Source: Cryphonectria parasitica EP155
Lineage: Eukaryota; Ascomycota; Sordariomycetes; Diaporthales; Cryphonectriaceae
Length of the DNA stretch: 64,000 nucleotides
Assembly: GCF_011745365.1 (NCBI RefSeq)
Contig: NW_024468909.1
Span: 4,712,001 to 4,776,000 of the forward strand
Direction: 5' to 3'
The position numbers and the translations under genes were made by a program. Below the pieces are notes generated by a model, which saw only the letters and a program-made list of their open reading frames with translations, did not search any database and was not told where the DNA came from. This document shows, piece by piece, positions 33,001 to 45,209 of this stretch. The number at the start of each line of letters is the position of its first letter. The stretch's first letter is position 1.

Positions 33001-35188
33001 TTAGTCTAAGTCTATGGCAGGTCCGTACTCAAGAAGACCCTGCTCATACACAGTTGGTGGTGGGAAAGGACTCTTCAACATTGACATGACCCTGGTGCGT
33101 TTTCGATTCGACACCTGCCGCTGCTTTATCGACGGCCCATCGAATAACCTCACCAGGACTCTCAGAGATTTTGAATACTCGACACCGGTCTCGTCTGTCC
33201 GCGCGGCGCTGTTCCTCTTGACACAGATGTCCAGCGCCGTCTCATTTGCGCTATTCCTCGTCTGCGGATCGGCTCCGTGTTGAAGAAGCGCCTCAACAAA
33301 CCGTGGTAGGCACCAGTATGTGGCATGGTGCAGAGCGGTGTTGCCCTTCAGGTCGATCAATCTCACATCTGCTCTTCGCCACAAGAGGTTTTCTAGCCAT
33401 GCCATGCCGACCTCTTCGGACAAGCGTCCACCGCCGACTGCTCGGATCAAAGCCATTGGGCAGGTCTCACCGCGCTCGTTGTACGTGTTGGGATCGTCGA
33501 ACGAGACAGGGCGCGAGATGCTGGGCGAGTTGGACACATCGCGCGCCGTCAACCACGCGTGAAATGACGTCTGTGCCAACGAGGGATCGCTCGATACTTC
33601 TGCGGATAAAGCGTCGTCCATGATCTGGCTGTATCTATTCGCCAACTCGGAGATGGATGTCGCTTCCACATACCCTCTTTCCATGTGCCACAAGGCTTGT
33701 CTCTGAAAGCTCTGCGCGATCCGACGCCCTGTCAACTCACCTGTTGAGGTGGGCATCATCAGCGCTGCCAGAGGGACGGATTGATTTTGCTCAGATATCA
33801 TCTGGAGTATATCCTGAAATCCAGAGACGAAGTCCATCCTCTCTCTGAAACCGAGACCCTGAATCGCTGCATCATTCGCAACAAGGGCTGCTAGGCAGTT
33901 ATCCCCAGCAGAATCGCCCTGCGTCCAACGGAATTTCTTGTCCTGCAGAATTCGGAACAGGAAGCGAACGTTGCCAGCTAATGTTGTCGGATTCAAAAGG
34001 TGCATGAAGGTTTGGCCGGTGTGGTCCTTCACGTTCAGCAGATCGTCGGCGCATCGCTGCACAAGGTTACACAGGAATTTGATATCGTCTCTCCACCTTG
34101 CTGCGATATGGAGGGCAGTCTCATTGAGAGTAGTTCGGCCGCTCTCGAATCTAAAATCCCGAGGACCAAACTCGACCCTCGGGAGTTGCAATGGCTCTCC
34201 GGTGATGTCCGTCATAGCTGTGACGACCTTCCGATGCAGACATTCTGACCGACGGCCACAGCAGACTTCGACAACCAAGTTTGTATACACCATCGAGCCC
34301 GGCGTATCTGACATGATGCTACCGGCAAGAGACTGGGCATTGAGCGACGGCCGCCCGGACCGGGTTGAATCTGTAGAGAAGCTCAGAAGACTGCGAATCT
34401 CAGCCAGAAGAGAAGAACTCGGACGGCTCCTTGAGCTGAGTGACCTGACGGATGTCTGCAAAAGTCTGGTGCCCTTGATAGACGGTGTCTCGCCTGCTGC
34501 GGACCCGCGTACTGCCGTCTCGCTCAAAGTCGAGTGAGCGCTGTTATACTGAGAGGGCGGTGTCACTGCGAAATGCTAGGAGCGATGGCTTAGCCGTGTG
34601 GGAGGCTCACGAACGGTGTACCAGAAAACATACCGGTAACCCTATACTGGGCTCATCCTGTGGCGACCATAGATCATTTGACAGCGTCTGTTGGGCATTG
34701 GTCGGTCGACTGGTCTGATGCCTGGTTGATACCCGTTGACGATTCCTCACGATTCGATACGAAGCAACGCGCTCTCTCGCAATATCGCGTGTTCTGGGAC
34801 GTGCAGTCTCGCTAGACAGCAAGCGCTGGAGTTCGACCTGCGTGGACCGTTGTCCCGAGTTCAAGCTATATGAGGGGAGAGAGAGATGCTAAGGACTCTC
34901 GTTCTTTCTTTGGCCCGCAAGAGGGAGTAGTTCTCACCTGCTGCCGTACTTGATCGAGGCCAGGGCGGATAGTATCTTGCCAATGACGGTGGTCCTGAGG
35001 GTTGTGCAGTAATACAGCCTGACGAGGTTCCTCTTCATTCTGGGGCTCTGCCAGACACGAGCAGCGGTTGAGGGACGTCCGCGTCGATACCCAAAGGAGC
35101 CGGTTCTCTTCCTGACACGGCCACTGTCGTGGGCGAGCTTAGGCGACGAGGATGGCGATGAGGTCTCGGACTTGCGTGAGGGCGACAT
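33001..35188 (-). CDS. Ankyrin-repeat protein
   Basis: Exons on the minus strand are 34938-35188, 34634-34865 and 33001-34548, giving 676 residues. The N-terminus is basic and Ser-rich (MSPSRKSETSSPSSSPKLAH). Ankyrin-like units appear as TTLNETALHIAARWRDDIKF with DHTGQTFMHLL, and later LKGNTALHHATYWCLPRFVE, LLQHGADPQTRNSANETALD. The region between them is helical-looking with no domain I can name. The acceptor of exon 3 was chosen at CTCTCAG (34550-34549) because only it keeps frame with exon 2; a nearer AG at TTTCGCAG would break it. Intron lengths are 72 and 85. Function is unknown; ankyrin repeats suggest protein-protein contact. Confidence 0.82.
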
Positions 35189-36738
35189 GATGGTTAGGTT
35201 GGGTGGATATCCCGCTTCAGTGATGTATGATTGGCATCGCACTATGTTTCTTCAATTTGTTTTTCCATTCAATTTTTGCGTATCTTTCTTGCGCGCGGGG
35301 CACAATGAGTCTTATATCGACATCTCACCACCCCGCTTTCCTCTCGTTGCGCAGCCTCACAAGCTGTGAGATGTCGCCCGCGTCAGAACATATGGCTCGT
35401 GCACAACTCCTCCTACCTGAGGAGTATTGATGTGGACTAAGTTGTTCAGCGCAAAAAAGAATTGTCCAATGGATAAGAACGTCATGCACGTGATGTGGTG
35501 CTGGGTGTCAGCAAGCTCAGCCTCCCGACCCCTCGTAAGTCCCCGTCCCGTATTTTTTGCGCGAGGGCTATTTTCAGAAGCAGGATGCGTGCCACATACT
35601 GTAAGAAGGCAGGGTTGGTATTGTGGAGGCAAAATGTGCCCCACGCTGTTCGACATTTTGCTAGCTGCCTAGAGATATGTCATCGCGCACGCAACAGTCG
35701 AGAAACTTTTTGCTTGCAGATGCCAAGGGCTCGCTTGACCTCGCCACCTCTTGCAGTATTATATCGTTACTCATTCCACTCTTCTCATCTTCGTGATCTG
35801 GTCAATAATCATCGATTGAGGAGACATTCCTGCTGGGGAATGGACTGCGCCGCGCTCTCACTGGACCTCAGCACTGTCCAGCGAGCTGCAGCAGGCGCAC
35901 AGGTTCGAATTGGGTCAGAGCTTTTGCGAGGTTCTGGAAGACGGGTCAACAGCCCCTCGTAGACGGCCACGTGGTAATTGGTATCTGGCGTGTGAATGTG
36001 TCAATCAACCGCGGGTGTTCAAGGTGATAATCGTTAAGCCATCGCTACAGAGCCTCAAGTCCATGGTGCATGAACAGACGGCTCTTGTGGGTACTCCATT
36101 TTCGGTGGTGCCAATGCCTGCAACAGATCGTCTCCAGAGACATGACGATGTCGATATCAAACTGCAAATTGTGTGCTCGGAGGGATGCTTAGGTACAGCT
36201 TGGGCCCTTGTAAATTAGAAATGATATCCACAATGTCAAGACAACCCACCACACGATGCAAAGGAATCTGGCTTTTGATGCGTCCACGGGTAGCAGCGGT
36301 CGGGGATTGTCGTGAGCTTCACGGGCTGATACTCCGGGGCCGGGTCCCGGCCAAAAACAAAGCGGCACGGCGGGAGAGCACTATTAGAAAAAGCACCGAG
36401 CCGGCGAAAGCGACTAGACTCCGCTATCTGTCCCGGTTTTCGTGCGCACCGCACTGCTGTAGACTTCCGACGGCTGGGTGTTGCTACTCCAATTACCTTC
36501 AGGCTATGCATCGGTATCAGCTACCAAACCAGCTAGCCTGCAGCCATAGCTGCGCAATGGTTTCGGGACAGCTGGCGCGCCCGTGCGGGAAACGATGAGC
36601 ACGTATCGAGTGAATATTGGAGAATCACGCATGAGGGTTGCATAGAGAGCCAGACTTATTATAGACGACCTAGCCCGACACACTCACGCCATCGATAGTC
36701 ATTCTTGAGGTACTGCGAGCCCCTTGCTTCCTTATCTT

Positions 36739-36782
36739 TCTCTCTCTCTCTCTCTCCTCCCGAGGCCGCGCCCCCCCCCCCC
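36739..36782. repeat. (TC)n followed by C-run
   Basis: A TC dinucleotide run (36739-36756) is followed by a C12 run (36771-36782). A second C13 run lies at 36953-36965. Homopolymers of this length often vary or are misassembled. Confidence 0.85.
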
Positions 36783-37801
36783 TTCTTTCCATTCCACCCC
36801 CTTCCACTTCGAGATCGTAGCCAAAGCCGGGAAAGGCAGACTGGATATGGAAGCTGAGCTTGGTCAAGATAGAAAGAGTGCCGGTGTTTCATGATATGAT
36901 AGTAGATCTGTCCATTGGTTTACAGTGGCTTGCTGAGCGAACTGCCTTCCCGCCCCCCCCCCCCCTTTCTTCCTTCATGTTCTTCCCCCCCCCTTCGCCC
37001 CCCTCTTGCGTGCATCTCAAACGTGTATCCTTTCTTGAGGACGGGCCACCGGATGAGGGGGGTCTGTTCTCTTGATTGTGTAAGTCCTGAAAACGGTGGC
37101 CTCACCGTTTTACGGGCTGCCCTCTGTTGCGGTCGTTGCTCGTCTCCCTGCCTCGCCCTGGTTTAGGTCCGCTGCGGGCCTTGACGAGTGGCCTTCCAGC
37201 TTAGGCAGGATGCATACCTGCCTAGTCCGACAACAGCAGCAGCAGCAGCTCAATATACCACGAGGGGCTGAATTCACTTCCCACCACGCGGGGCATGAGA
37301 CAAGATGTCCTCAGCTATACATGGGAAGTCCAATATCACCACCATACTATCGAGGGGTCACCACACCTTTTTTTTCTCTGTCTCCTTCTTCCTCCTTCTT
37401 AATTCTCCATTTTTTTCTTTCTTTTTTCATTCTTCTTTCTTTCAAGAATCATTAGATAAACCATGAGAGTGCCATCTGGAGAAGTGTATAGTAAAATAAA
37501 GATAATAAGCTTAATGTTCAGGAAACCCTTCTTCGGACGAAACACTGACAACACACACACAAGGTTGACAGCAAGGATTAGATACTCGATAAGGGCGTAT
37601 CGTAGAACCACCTAAAGATTGTCGTCAAATACACACGAGCCAACGTTTCGTAAGGCGTCTCGCTACATGCACGCTCAGACAGATTTCCAACCCAGCGCGG
37701 ACAGCCAATGCGCACGTGTCGGACCAGATTCGCACGCCCCCAACGACCGACCGACATGTGTCTGAACACTAGGCACCCAAAAAAAGAGATATGGGAAGCG
37801 C

Positions 37802-37822
37802 AAAAAAAAAAAAAAAAAAAAA
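37802..37822 (+). repeat. A21 homopolymer
   Basis: Twenty-one consecutive A. A poly-A run on this strand could mark an old retroposed transcript end, but no target-site duplication or coding remnant is visible next to it. Confidence 0.85.
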
Positions 37823-39412
37823 GCAGAACAAAAGAGTTCTATACGAGGGGCGCGGGGGCTAATGTTTCACGAAGGCGGCCCCCAAGAAAGTTTCGTATGT
37901 CCTTTCAGGTGCAAAGAAAGAAAAGGCAATGGAATGGAAAATAATCCTCTTGGTCCCCCTTCTCGGCCTCGTGTCCGGGGCTTTGCCATTGCATCGGGGT
38001 TGGTGCGCCTGGGCATGGTCCGTGCATGTACGGTCATGGCGGGCGCAGCTGTAGGGGGCCTGCATGCTCGCATCCTCTCTCCCTTTGGTGTGCCGCTTTC
38101 GCGGTGGGATCGTGTGCCATGGATTGCATCATCCTGTGGGACGGAAGGAGATGCTGCAAAAGGAAGAGAAGGGCAGTGTATTTCATCCATCCCTCACTTT
38201 GAGATGCCGCCCCCCCCCGCCCTGCATCCAGAGAATACCAAGTGCGAAATGATTTAGTATACAATCCAAGAATGAGGAGAGTGATGACGGTGAATCCTTT
38301 GTTGCAGAAACCCAGGGCCATGTCTCACACCTCCACCACAACAAAAAAAAAAACCAAAAAAACCTCGTGACGACTCTTCTGGATCTTTTCCTTTTTGCCT
38401 CTCCTTGAGTTACTCGTCCCTACTAGAAAAAAGAAGAAAAAAGAAGGAAAAAACAAGAGACGAACAAAAGACATCGGTCTTGCTTGATAATGAAACTGGG
38501 GGAAAAAGAGAGAGGGAGAGCAGTGTTTTCTAGTGGAGGAAGGTGGGGAGGCAGGGATACTGTTTAACCAAGACACGTTCCAGAAGTAGGCTAAGCTGCT
38601 TAGTTAGGGACCCCCCCCCCCTTGAACCTTATTTACCTACCCGCATCACGTAAAGTACTCTTCAACTACCACAGTCCTTTGTACCACCCATCATATATAC
38701 TAATTCAAATCCCTAGGATCCATGTCCACCCCAATATCACTACAAGACAAATACACACAGTCGTACATTCCAAACATGTGACATGGCATTTTCCCGTAAG
38801 ACAAGCGCCACGTCCACCAAAAAAGCTGCCTCAGGGAGGTGAGCGAAGACACACGGCCGGCTAGATCAGACAGGAGGGATTGGGGAACAAGTTTTTTGCT
38901 TTCTTCTACTCTTTTTTTTATTTTTTTACGCGTGCGCCATGGTGAGGAATGCCAGCGAAAGAGACATGGCTCAGTGTCGCTTGTCTCTTTCTTTTTGTAT
39001 ATTCGAGCAGGTCAGCCAGTAAATGTAGACTTGCCGAGAAAAGGAATGGGTGCAGTGCTGGTCATATAAAAGGGTGACTAAAGGAAAAAGAAAAGAAAGA
39101 GCAAAGAGGAAAGAATAGCCTGGTCCATACTGTAGTAACCCTACATTTATGCAAATGTATGCTAAATGCACACAACATGAACGCAACATGTGAGCCAAGT
39201 GACACAAGTGACACAAAACGACGTCGTGTTTTCACTACAAAGGCGTTTCTTCGCCCTAGGGCGGGGCGTGTGACACCAGGTAGCCGAGGGCTCGAGCTTT
39301 GTCGGGTTCATGGCTGGCTAGCTGGCTGCAAGATGAAAAAAAAAAAACGAGCCCTCCGTGTATGCAAGAGAGACAATCTTTGGGTCATGGTGGATGCAGG
39401 GTAGCACAGGTC

Positions 39413-39432
39413 TGTGTGTGTGTGTGTGTGTG
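39413..39432. repeat. (TG)10 microsatellite
   Basis: Ten TG dinucleotides without interruption, in intergenic DNA. Confidence 0.9.
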
Positions 39433-40172
39433 ATTGTGACCGACGACGGTGGTGGTGGGCGGCCAAAACAGAAAGTAGGGAGAAACACTCAAAAAAGTCC
39501 TGCATAGTAATTTGTATTCGGAGGGTGGTTTGGCTATCTGTCGAACAACTCCGTCTTGGTCCGACGCCATGACTTCCGCCTCCCCAAAGCAGTTTGGTGG
39601 TATCATAAATTCTCGTAAAATGCACTGCTGGCAGACTCATCCCTCCCCCTCCGCCTGTTCTTCTCATACTTTGTGTCCTCCCTTGACCCGACATGAAAGT
39701 GCGGATTTTAATGCAAAAGCCGTCGCCGCCAAATGTGTGCGGCCAACGGACCATGATAACAGAAATTAGAGTGGAAGAAAAAAGATGGGGAAAAAATGAA
39801 CCCAGAAAAAAGACCAGACGCCGTATTGACCCCAAGTATGCGAGAAGTGCGCGCGCGCACACACGCTTGCAAGTAGTTGTCAGATGAAACTTCCCCCATC
39901 ACCGCAGGTATTCCCCCTCCATGAAAACGCCCCAGTCAAAATCTCAAAAAATACCGGTCAAGGATGTTGTTGTTGTTGTTGTTGTGTATGTGACCGGCCA
40001 CCAGTAATGACGACATCTTTCCCTCCCCGAACCCTGTGGGTTGATTGATTTGATTGATTGCTGTAAATCTCTCCCCATACCGGAACTCCGACGCTCTTGA
40101 ATGCTTATCCTTTGTGTAGCAGATTGACCACCGGATGACTGAAAGACCATGATGATGTGTATTGAGGACCTC

Positions 40173-41684
40173 TCACAGCTGAAGCTTCCCTGGGAGCTTG
40201 ACGCTCATCCGCCTCCGGCCGAAAGTGAATGTAGATGCACGCTTGTTAGGCGTGAGGGGGCTGGGTGTCGTCAGGGGCGACATGGGCGAGATAGGTGACT
40301 CAAGCCCGTGCTCGCCCTGGAATGTCCGGGTGACGGACATGTGTTTTGCCATCCTCGCGTTTCTCTCCGCTATCCTGACGATCTCGTCGTGCGTGATGGG
40401 CGCCAATTGTGGGCGAGGCGGTGACCGCGTAGGGGGCGATGGTGGTGTCACCGCCCTCTCGCTTCGTGTCTCCATCCGCCTCAACGGCGGCGATGTCTCC
40501 TGGGGCTCCTTGGCCGGCAGCTGCTCCATGGAAATTGGTGGCTCGGCGTCCTCCTCTGTGATGCTGGCTTCTGACGGTGAGCCAGGTCGGCCGCCAATCT
40601 CGCCCAGTGCCAGGAAAGCCTGGTTCATCCTCGGGACGCTTCTCCTCTTCATGAGGCTCATGGCCCTGGCGACGCCCTTGAACATCTTGGTGGGTGTCTT
40701 TGGTGTCTTGGGCCGGTCCTCTTCCGCCGGCACTTTCACCTCCGACCTCACTACCTCCTGAGGCACATAAGCCTCCCTGGTGGAGTTGACTTCGCCTTGT
40801 GTGTTGCCCAGCGAGTATGTGCTGCCGTTGGCAAAGGGGTCGACCTTCAGGAAGGGAAGGTTCGGTCTCGATGATGTCCCAGGAGGCTGCATACTGCTGC
40901 TCCTGAGCAGGTGGGCAGGGCGCGAGAATGAGTGTGCAGACAACCGGGAGGATGTCGTCGAGGTGGACATTCTCCTCCTGCTCTTCACCTCCATCTCGTC
41001 GTTGTGGGAGGCTGCTTGCCGCAGCTTGTTGCTGTTCTCGAGGTGTTCGATTGAGGTCGGTGAGAGCGATCGCCGGTTCTGTGGTACCTGGATCATGGAG
41101 GGCTTCCCTGAGAAGATGACAGACACCACCCTGGCCGTGACCTGATGCTTCCTGCCGTCCTCGGCGGGTGACGGTGACAGGTCGTCGCTGCTGGACTCGT
41201 ACTCGAAGTCTGAGAAGTCATCCGTGGTAGCAGACGCCTCCTCTTCGGAGGAGAGGTACTCGTCATGAGGGGTCTGGCTGAACGCTGGAGGGTCGACGGG
41301 CGCCACGATCTTGAGGCCGACCAGACCGTCCAGCATCCGGGACGCTCTCAGAGCACTCTTCGGTGGCAGGACGGGTGCCTGCTCCTCGACGACCTGGTGG
41401 TCTGAGGTGGGTGTTGTGATCTCCTGGACGTCCATTGTGTCGTAGTACTGGCTCTGCATGGAGTCATAAGTTGCTGCTGCTGCTGCTGCTGCTGCTGCCG
41501 CCGAGGGGAGGTTCTTCTGCTTCTTGATGGGCTGGGAGGCAGCGAGGAGAGTCTCCTCAAGACGGGCGGCCCGACTGGGGACGGCGTCCATGTTAAGAGG
41601 TCCTGCTGCGTGGCCCTCGCTTCGGGGTGAATCCACCTCAGCCTTCATGGGTGGTGGAAGGGTCTGCTCCACCGCCAGAGACAT
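40173..41684 (-). CDS. Serine/proline-rich hypothetical protein, 503 aa
   Basis: One uninterrupted frame. The ATG at 41684 (MSLAVEQTLPPPMKAEV) is preferred. The frame stays open to 41909, but that extension starts at a weak upstream ATG and has no domain, so it is probably 5' leader. The protein has a poly-alanine run (TGC repeats at 41472-41498 on the plus strand), acidic patches such as EYLSSEEEASATTDDFSDFE, many Ser/Thr-Pro sites (RPKTPKTPTKMFKGVARAMS, SPISPMSPLTTPSPLTP), and a basic C-terminus GRRRMSVKLPGKLQL. No catalytic domain or membrane segment is seen. It looks like a phospho-regulated, largely disordered protein; I do not recognise a family. Confidence 0.75.
   Translation of the reverse strand: MSLAVEQTLPPPMKAEVDSPRSEGHAAGPLNMDAVPSRAARLEETLLAASQPIKKQKNLPSAAAAAAAAAATYDSMQSQYYDTMDVQEITTPTSDHQVVEEQAPVLPPKSALRASRMLDGLVGLKIVAPVDPPAFSQTPHDEYLSSEEEASATTDDFSDFEYESSSDDLSPSPAEDGRKHQVTARVVSVIFSGKPSMIQVPQNRRSLSPTSIEHLENSNKLRQAASHNDEMEVKSRRRMSTSTTSSRLSAHSFSRPAHLLRSSSMQPPGTSSRPNLPFLKVDPFANGSTYSLGNTQGEVNSTREAYVPQEVVRSEVKVPAEEDRPKTPKTPTKMFKGVARAMSLMKRRSVPRMNQAFLALGEIGGRPGSPSEASITEEDAEPPISMEQLPAKEPQETSPPLRRMETRSERAVTPPSPPTRSPPRPQLAPITHDEIVRIAERNARMAKHMSVTRTFQGEHGLESPISPMSPLTTPSPLTPNKRASTFTFGRRRMSVKLPGKLQL
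41472..41498. repeat. (TGC)9 coding trinucleotide repeat
   Basis: Nine TGC units that encode the poly-alanine run of the serine/proline-rich protein on the minus strand. It is likely to be polymorphic in length by whole codons. Confidence 0.9.
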
Positions 41685-44600
41685 GATGTTGCGGTGGAGA
41701 CGGGTCAGTGAAAAGGAAAAGGAAAAAAGGTTATTGTTGTTTGTTGCGTTGTACGTATGCCACGGCCCGGCTGGTCTGTCCTGGGAAGTTGTTTCCGGAC
41801 AAGGGAGTTTATTAGAGACAATGTCCCTCTCTCTCTTTCGCGGGGTGGTGGAACTCTTTCTTTCTTCGGGGCTTGGATTGACGCTCAGGTCAGGAAGGGG
41901 TTTTCTCACGGAGGGAGTAGGAGCACTGCAACGTTATGAAGTGAGCCTTTGTGCCTCTCACCCGACTGTGGAGAATGGGCATGGTCTGCAGGGACATTGA
42001 AGGGGTGCACGACAAAAACTCCGAGGGAGCAAATGGAAATGGGAGGCTCCTAGGTGATTTAACAAGTTGGCTGGTGGTGTGAGAGGGCGAGATATGGGGA
42101 TTAAGGGCACCTTGGCGCGTGCAGAGACACCTAGAGTGAGAGGACAAACCCAGGCGGCGTATCCCTGAGATTGACACCCTCGTCGGTCGACCCCTTCCCC
42201 CTGTCTGATACATTGTACTTGTCTAGTGCAGCAGGGACAAGGTGTGTGGGGTGGAGAAAACGACATAATCCCTGCCCCCTGTCTCTGGCCCCCCTTGTCT
42301 AGCCACCGCCCACAGGTCCTTTGCTCATCACCTGTGGAACGGAATTGGGGGGAGGGGGCGGGGGTTGCATACCAGAAAACGGAGAGCTGAAAACGGAGGA
42401 TAAGAGAAAACGGCAACTTACACGAAATCCTGATCTTCTTGTTGATGTGGCCCTTGCTGAGACTCCACTGTTTTATCAGGAATAATTCCGTCCTCCACCT
42501 GATCTGAACAATGATGATGATGAAAATGATGATCCTTAGAGAGCAGATTGGATCGCCCGCCGTGGCTGGCAGGTTTTGCAGCTCCTGTGTAAGAGCGATC
42601 AATTGCGGAGTGTAGTGGTCTGGTAACAGACTTGATTCACGTTGCGGGATCTGCAACAGATGGGGGAGAGAGACACAAGTCGAGACACTATGTGCATCGC
42701 AACCCGCTCTGCAGGCCAACTTTCAGTGCGCACAGGGAGAATTCGTGTGGGTTTTAGAGAAGGGGAGGCAAGGCGATAAAAGACGGGACGGTTCGACAGG
42801 CGTCAGGGAGCTTCGAAAGCACGGCAGATCCTGTCTCGGCGCGACTCGTTGGTGTGTCACTGGGGCACGAGGAAAAAAGGTTGAGCTGCTGATCGAGAAG
42901 TCGCGGGCGAGAAAAAAAAAAAAAAAAGGCAAGAGAGAATCACCGGGAAAAGCCAAAAGGGAGCCAGGGAGGTGTTTCAGATAAAACAAGGGAAAAAGAG
43001 CTGCAAATGCTCCTCCGGCTTTATGTCGGCCGGTAGGTACGGGCGGGATCGGACTAGTCGTCTGGTTAAAGTTGTCGACGCCGTGATGTTTATTTCGTTA
43101 ATGAATGATAAAAAGTAAATTTGGGGACAAGGACAAAGAAGGTTGTTTGAGGGGAGGAAGAGCATCTATAATATGTAAATGGTGAACATGAAAGCAGGCA
43201 GGACGAAACATAGATGCCTACGTGATGAAGCCGCAGCAGGGCTGGGGGCCACGGCAGAGACCTGATGGCCCTTTTGCCCTAGCATGCCATAGTGTGGTCT
43301 ATGTACCATAGTATATAGTAATGTAGCAGAAGACAGGCCTCTCGTTCAGGTCTCTCACGTGCATTTAACTATGTACATATCTCTGTGATGCAGTGCAGTC
43401 CAGGTGGCCTTTCGTCATGGCCCAGCGCAATGGCTGCGACCGTTTCCTGGCCAGCATAAGGCATTCTTAGGCTGTACCGCAGCGATTTCTCAAAATCACC
43501 CACTCAGCACTCAAGCCACTGTCTGGGGGCAAAGGCTTGAATTTGTGGAGGGACCAGGGTCGAAACGCTGAGTGAGCCAGGGTTGCGCCAGAGTGCGCTT
43601 TCGACGCCAAGTCGATTCGCCCAGGGGTCTTGAAGTCCCCCAATAAGTTTGGACCCTGGGGTCAGTAGCGCGAGGGGGCTTTCTGATGCTTCATTGGCTC
43701 AGAAAGCCTACACCATGTTTTGGGATCCAGAAATCGAGCAAAGAGATTTTGATCGTAAGATCCATATTGACAAGAGGAGTCATAACAAGTATGCCAGGGG
43801 ATTGGATCCTGTATGTACACTTTACAGAGAAGAGTGTTTTTTTTTTTTTGTTCTGCTTCCAAACCCCAGATCGTTGACCGACACACATGCACAACATGGT
43901 GGCGTGGAAAATGTCCTGAAGTAGCCACGAGGGTGGGCCCGTATTCCCTAGAGCGAGATTGTTCAGGTCCTCTGCAGTCTGCACCTGCGATTCCTGTTGC
44001 TCCTGCTACTCCTCCGTCTCTCCTCCTCCCGCTGCTGGGGGCCCCTATTATTTCGCAACCTCCCTCTTTCTTCCCGATCGGGAATGTGGCTTGCTGCTGG
44101 AAGACGATTTGGTAGAGGAAAAAATTCGCCCGCACCTCCTATGCTGCATCTGGACCCGCGGGGCGTCGTCCAAATGGCGCTGGCGCTGCTCGGGATGGAT
44201 GATGCACGGCAGCATTGAAAAAGGGGGAGCAGCCACCACCTCGGAACTTTGACAAGCCCTCCAACACGGCATGGCGTTCGCTGGCTGTAGCACAACATCA
44301 ATGTTGGGCGGCAGCAGCAATGAACTACCAATACACACAAAGCTCCCTCTCTCGACTTGCAGATCTTCTGCAGAACATGCGCTTATTCGCCCGTGGAACC
44401 CAGGATCTGTCGATCGCCTGACGCGACATCGCATCCTACTATAGTACATCAAATAAAATAGAAATGGAAACCCCCAATGGTCGTCTTTCTGTTTCCCTCT
44501 TCTTTTCATCCTTTCTCGTCAACGAGATTAAAATTTTAGACCCATTGCGTCTCGGCAGTGGACCGAACACAGCGTCCATTCAGTGGCATTTGGCTCCCCT

Positions 44601-45189
44601 CGACCGTCAAGATTGCGAGGCGCCGCTAGGATAAATGAACTGGTGATCAGTGCACAGACGACAAGCACGTCCCTTTCTTTCCCCATCAAAAAAGGTGGGG
44701 CCCTTCAGCGCCCTCAGCGTGGCAGGCCGCAGTTACCGCCAGACTCGCTTCTCGCGATCATAGACAGGGCGGCTGTTGACACCCCCGCTGTGTCCCATCG
44801 CCCGCCGTTCCGCACTCCGTTTTTTACCCTTCTTTTTTATCTTTTTCTGCCTGACCCAACCGCGATCAATCAATAATTCGCAGTACTACTCTATCCGCCG
44901 TTTTAGTTTCCCTGACCCTCCTACGGATGAAGTGGGAGAGGGTCTAGACACGGAGGCAAACGCATCTCTTGGAAAGCCATACAGTATAGTATCTCCCAAA
45001 GTGGTTGCAGCATTGAGAGCAGCAGCCGAACCAAGAAACTCGAGCCAGTCAGAACAGCCTCTCGCCAATCTCTCCTATTGACGGACAGAAACCCCTGATC
45101 CGTAGGCAGCGGACCTGCAGCGGCCGTCCTGGACCGCTCTGGACGGCCTCCCTCCGCGTGGGCATGCGTAAACTTGCGGGGGGCCGCAA

Positions 45190-45209
45190 GAGAGAGAGAG
45201 AGAGAGAGA
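45190..45209. repeat. (GA)10 microsatellite
   Basis: About ten GA dinucleotides followed by a near-perfect continuation to 45219. Confidence 0.85.

Larger units (their letters stand above)
35189..40172. other. Long, low-complexity interval without a confident gene
   Basis: About 5 kb. 35189-35400 is the probable promoter of the ankyrin gene. A 102-codon frame at 35910-36218 (+) has no ATG at its start and no motif. From 36700 to 39900 simple sequence is dense: TC run 36739-36756, C runs 36771-36782 and 36953-36965, A21 at 37802-37822, and (TG)10 at 39413-39432. The right end is 3' flank of the gene at 40173. Confidence 0.5.

Noticed and set aside
41685..41909. 75-residue N-terminal extension of the serine/proline-rich protein
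   Set aside because: It is in frame, but its sequence looks like untranslated leader and the downstream ATG gives a more natural start.
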